From: Rhynochetos jubatus
Taxonomy: Eukaryota; Chordata; Aves; Eurypygiformes; Rhynochetidae
Direction: 5' to 3'
DNA: 64,000 nt
Assembly (NCBI GenBank): GCA_027574665.1
Contig: CM050648.1
Coordinates: 50,825,200 to 50,889,199, forward strand
The notes beneath the pieces are model-generated. The model was not told the origin of the DNA and did no database searches. It saw nothing but the letters and a program-made list of their open reading frames with translations. Numbering within the stretch: position 1 is the first letter of the stretch; every line of letters starts with the position of its first letter. This document shows, piece after piece, positions 61,386 through 64,000 of this stretch. The position numbers and the translations under genes are program-made.

Positions 61386-64000
61386 CTGGGGAAGAGAAAC
61401 CAGAGCAGAAACAGCTGTCAAAACACGGGTCCTGTTCGCCTTTCACTGCCCAATGCTGAAATAAGGTAGCAGCGCTAATCCAAACACGCCAATGCAAAGC
61501 ACAGACCAGACAACTTTTCCTCCGGGCAGCGTTTGTGTTGTCTAAAATATGTTAGAGCGATTAGTTACCGAAAAAACCCCACTTTGTTCCAGGCTGCCCC
61601 TCATACCCCACCTGTGGCGTAAAGCAAGGTTCCCCATAATTGGGTGCCTCTGACAGAACCTGGCACTGGGAGGGAACTGAGAGTCCTATAAACGTCAGGT
61701 GAGATCCAACAATCTAGCCTGAACGCTCGACAGTCGAGTGTCCAGCAGACAGACGCTCCCAGAGCACACACCCACGTCTCCCTACGCTGTTGGACACAGA
61801 GGGAATCGCCTGTCAAAGTCTCCAGGTAGGATTCCTGCTCCTCCAAGTGCAGAAGAGTGTCCGAAGCCCAGTGACCTGCCCGCTGGAGGCTGGCGGCAGA
61901 AACGCAGCTCTCCATCACCTCGGGATGGAAACTTGGGGACCTGCTTTAGGAGATTTGGGGATCTACTCTAGGAGGACTAATCCAGTCTTGCATTTGGAGG
62001 TAAATGGGATGGCTGAGACAACCAGGCTGTATCCCATGCTTTAGCCTCATGATCAAAATGTGAGGGAAGGTAAAAAAGACTATGAGAAAATTTGAGCTCC
62101 ACAAACAACGGCTGTGCGCATCCCCAGGGTATTTATCGTGCAGTATTTTTCTGGCTGATTTCTGCTAAGGTCCAAGTATGGGCTTAAAAATCTGTGTGGG
62201 AGAGATGCTGACAGCAAGGGAGAGAGAAGCCCTGGAGGCGCTTCACCTAATTCCAGGGCTGGGCCATCTCCTGCTGTGTCTCTGCACCCCCTCTTTCCTT
62301 GTCTTCCCCTTCCAGCCTGTCACTCATCTTACTTCTCTGAAACATGGCAACTGGTTGAGTCCCCAATAAGTCATGTACCTTACTGCTAGAAAAATCCAGT
62401 GCTGCTGGAAACGTACTTCTGTGACGGAGGAAAAGACTGTATCAAGTTTCTAATCCCAACAAAGCCCTCTTAGTTTCTTGATTGGGGTTCACTTAACACC
62501 GTGTCACATCATCATTCTTGTTTCCTGAGATCGTGTTACCGAGGGGCTGGACAAATAATTATGTAAAAATAACCCTCTGTCAGAGGCACAGGATTAGCCT
62601 CTCCGTTCTTGTGCAGAACATGCTGAAAGGATCTATTTCTCCTGGAGATAAATGCCAAATAGTAACCATTTCAGCAGGTCTTATGCAAGAAACAAAGACA
62701 CAACTTGAGGAAGCCCCCAAACCCAAAAATGGAAACAAAAATCTGAAGTACTTGAAATAGTATCAGGACAGTTTAGTTTCCTTCCACTCAGAATCCTAAA
62801 GACACAGAGTAAGAAATAACGCTGTTAAAACTTAGAAAACAAGTCACGGAGAAATTTTTCCATGCAATCAATAGACAAGGATAGATAACTGCAATTCATC
62901 AAACAAAAATCTGGCACCCTTTGAAGAGTAGTAGCTTTAAAAAAGCAGAGCAGCTCTGGGGACGGAAATCAGTGCTCTGGGAGCAGGGATCAGGGTCAGC
63001 TGCAAGTGTGAGCACGCACAGGAACGATCCCTGGACATTAGCTGAAGATCGATGGACATTAATGACTCCATTTTTCCCGTCTTTCTGATGTTTCTAAAGG
63101 AGACTCTACCTTCAGGACCCTGTGAACAACACTGCAGCTATTATCCCTCATCCTGAGTAGCAAGGGCTACTTAGGGTCCTCTGCTCCTCTACATAAGCTC
63201 TGTATTTCTAGGCAGTTTATGATTGCTTGTGTTATAAAACAGAGCAATAAAATATTACTGTTTGGCAAGAAACCTGTCCATAAAACAGAGAGTTCAACTC
63301 CCTCTCTTGAGGAAAATCAGCACTAAACAATGCACAGTTTCATACAGATTGAAAGGCTCATCCCAGCTTATGCGCATCCTCCTCTCACTGGTAAAAGATC
63401 TCGGTGAACACTTCATATGCAATTCCTGGGTGACTTTACCTTACACTTTTTGAGTTCCTTTTTACTATAGCCAACAGCAAGCTAGCCAAGTTTTTGCAGG
63501 ACAACCCTTCATTTTTCCCTCCCTCTTATTACGGACACGTAAGTTCACAAATGGCTCAGCAAGTCCCAGGGCTGTCACCCTGCTGCTGGGGAAGCCCCAG
63601 CACAGCTGCTTCCTCCCTGAACCCCCAAAATCCCAAGAGCACCTAGGAAAGACCTGGGGGACACCTCTACTTTGCCCTCTGTGAACAAGTGAGTCGTGCC
63701 TGGGGAACAGTCAGGGTGTTTGTTTGGGTACAGCCACAGCACCAGTGCTGCCAGCCACTGCCACCAAGTTCTTCAGGACATGTGCCCTTGGCACAGCACC
63801 ATGGCCAACCCGCCCCACAGGGCTGGAGTATATGCACTTTATATAAAAAAATAGTAAGAATCAAGCTTTCACTGTGCTTAAGTTACTTAGATTACCAATG
63901 GCACTGAGGTACTGCACAAACTAACATCCAGTAGTAAAAGGTGCTTAGAAAATGCAGAGTAGAAAGATGGTCCTTGCCAAGGAGGTTTTAAGTGAAGAAA
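61386..64000. other. CABLES1 upstream intron (partial)
   Basis: The next exon upstream should encode the family's RIVLICAKRS and AAFSVLPYGE-like segment and end two bases into a codon. I looked for it on the minus strand and did not find it, so this stretch is most likely all intron. No CR1 copy was recognised. Confidence 0.6.

Noticed and set aside
61560-61572. A minus-strand GTAACT near 61566 as donor for the next upstream CABLES1 exon.
   Set aside because: The reading phase before it does not fit the split codon required by the exon at 61286-61385, and the encoded residues do not match the family.
1-64000. Possible CRISPR arrays, phage-like or other novel multi-gene systems.
   Set aside because: The sequence is vertebrate nuclear DNA with spliced genes and LINE fragments; no direct-repeat array or gene cluster was seen.

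Overview
The window looks like ordinary nuclear DNA from a bird. It is AT-rich and intron-rich, has no operons, and carries at least nine fragments of CR1, the dominant avian LINE. The short 3'-end form of most copies, with the phrase 'ccatgggcagggacacc', suggests a bird outside the chicken lineage; this lineage hint is an inference from memory of CR1 consensus sequences.

Two protein-coding genes are supported, both running past the window edges and facing each other tail to tail. On the + strand, about 1.0-30.4 kb, are the last five coding exons of TMEM241, a multi-pass membrane protein of the nucleotide-sugar transporter type (108 C-terminal residues, stop at 30351-30353, AATAAA at 30415). 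One of its introns is about 22.4 kb long. On the - strand, 61.4 down to 45.4 kb, are the last six coding exons of CABLES1 (271 C-terminal residues, including the cyclin-box-like region, stop at 45366-45368). All internal exons have GT-AG borders and compatible phases. The pair and its convergent orientation match human 18q11.2, where CABLES1 and TMEM241 are convergent neighbours. The upstream exons and promoters of both genes lie outside the window.

Layout: 1-30353, TMEM241 3' part, with CR1 copies at 0.2, 5.0-6.1, 12.4, 13.8 and 15.0 kb. 30354-45365, about 15 kb between the two stop codons, with GC-rich patches near 32.8-33.2 and 43.2-43.45 kb, a + strand CR1 at 41.2 kb, and probable CABLES1 3' UTR at its right end. 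45366-61385, CABLES1 exons and introns, with CR1 copies at 49.8, 50.4 and 55.9 kb. 61386-64000, further CABLES1 intron with no exon recognised.

I saw no tRNA, rRNA, CRISPR array, recognisable endogenous virus or novel multi-gene system. The two proteins are not known to work together; they are neighbours by synteny. The points most worth a second look are the divergent last two exons of TMEM241, an in-frame alternative acceptor in CABLES1, the uncharacterised space between the genes, and the mixed-age CR1 pair at 49.8-50.9 kb.
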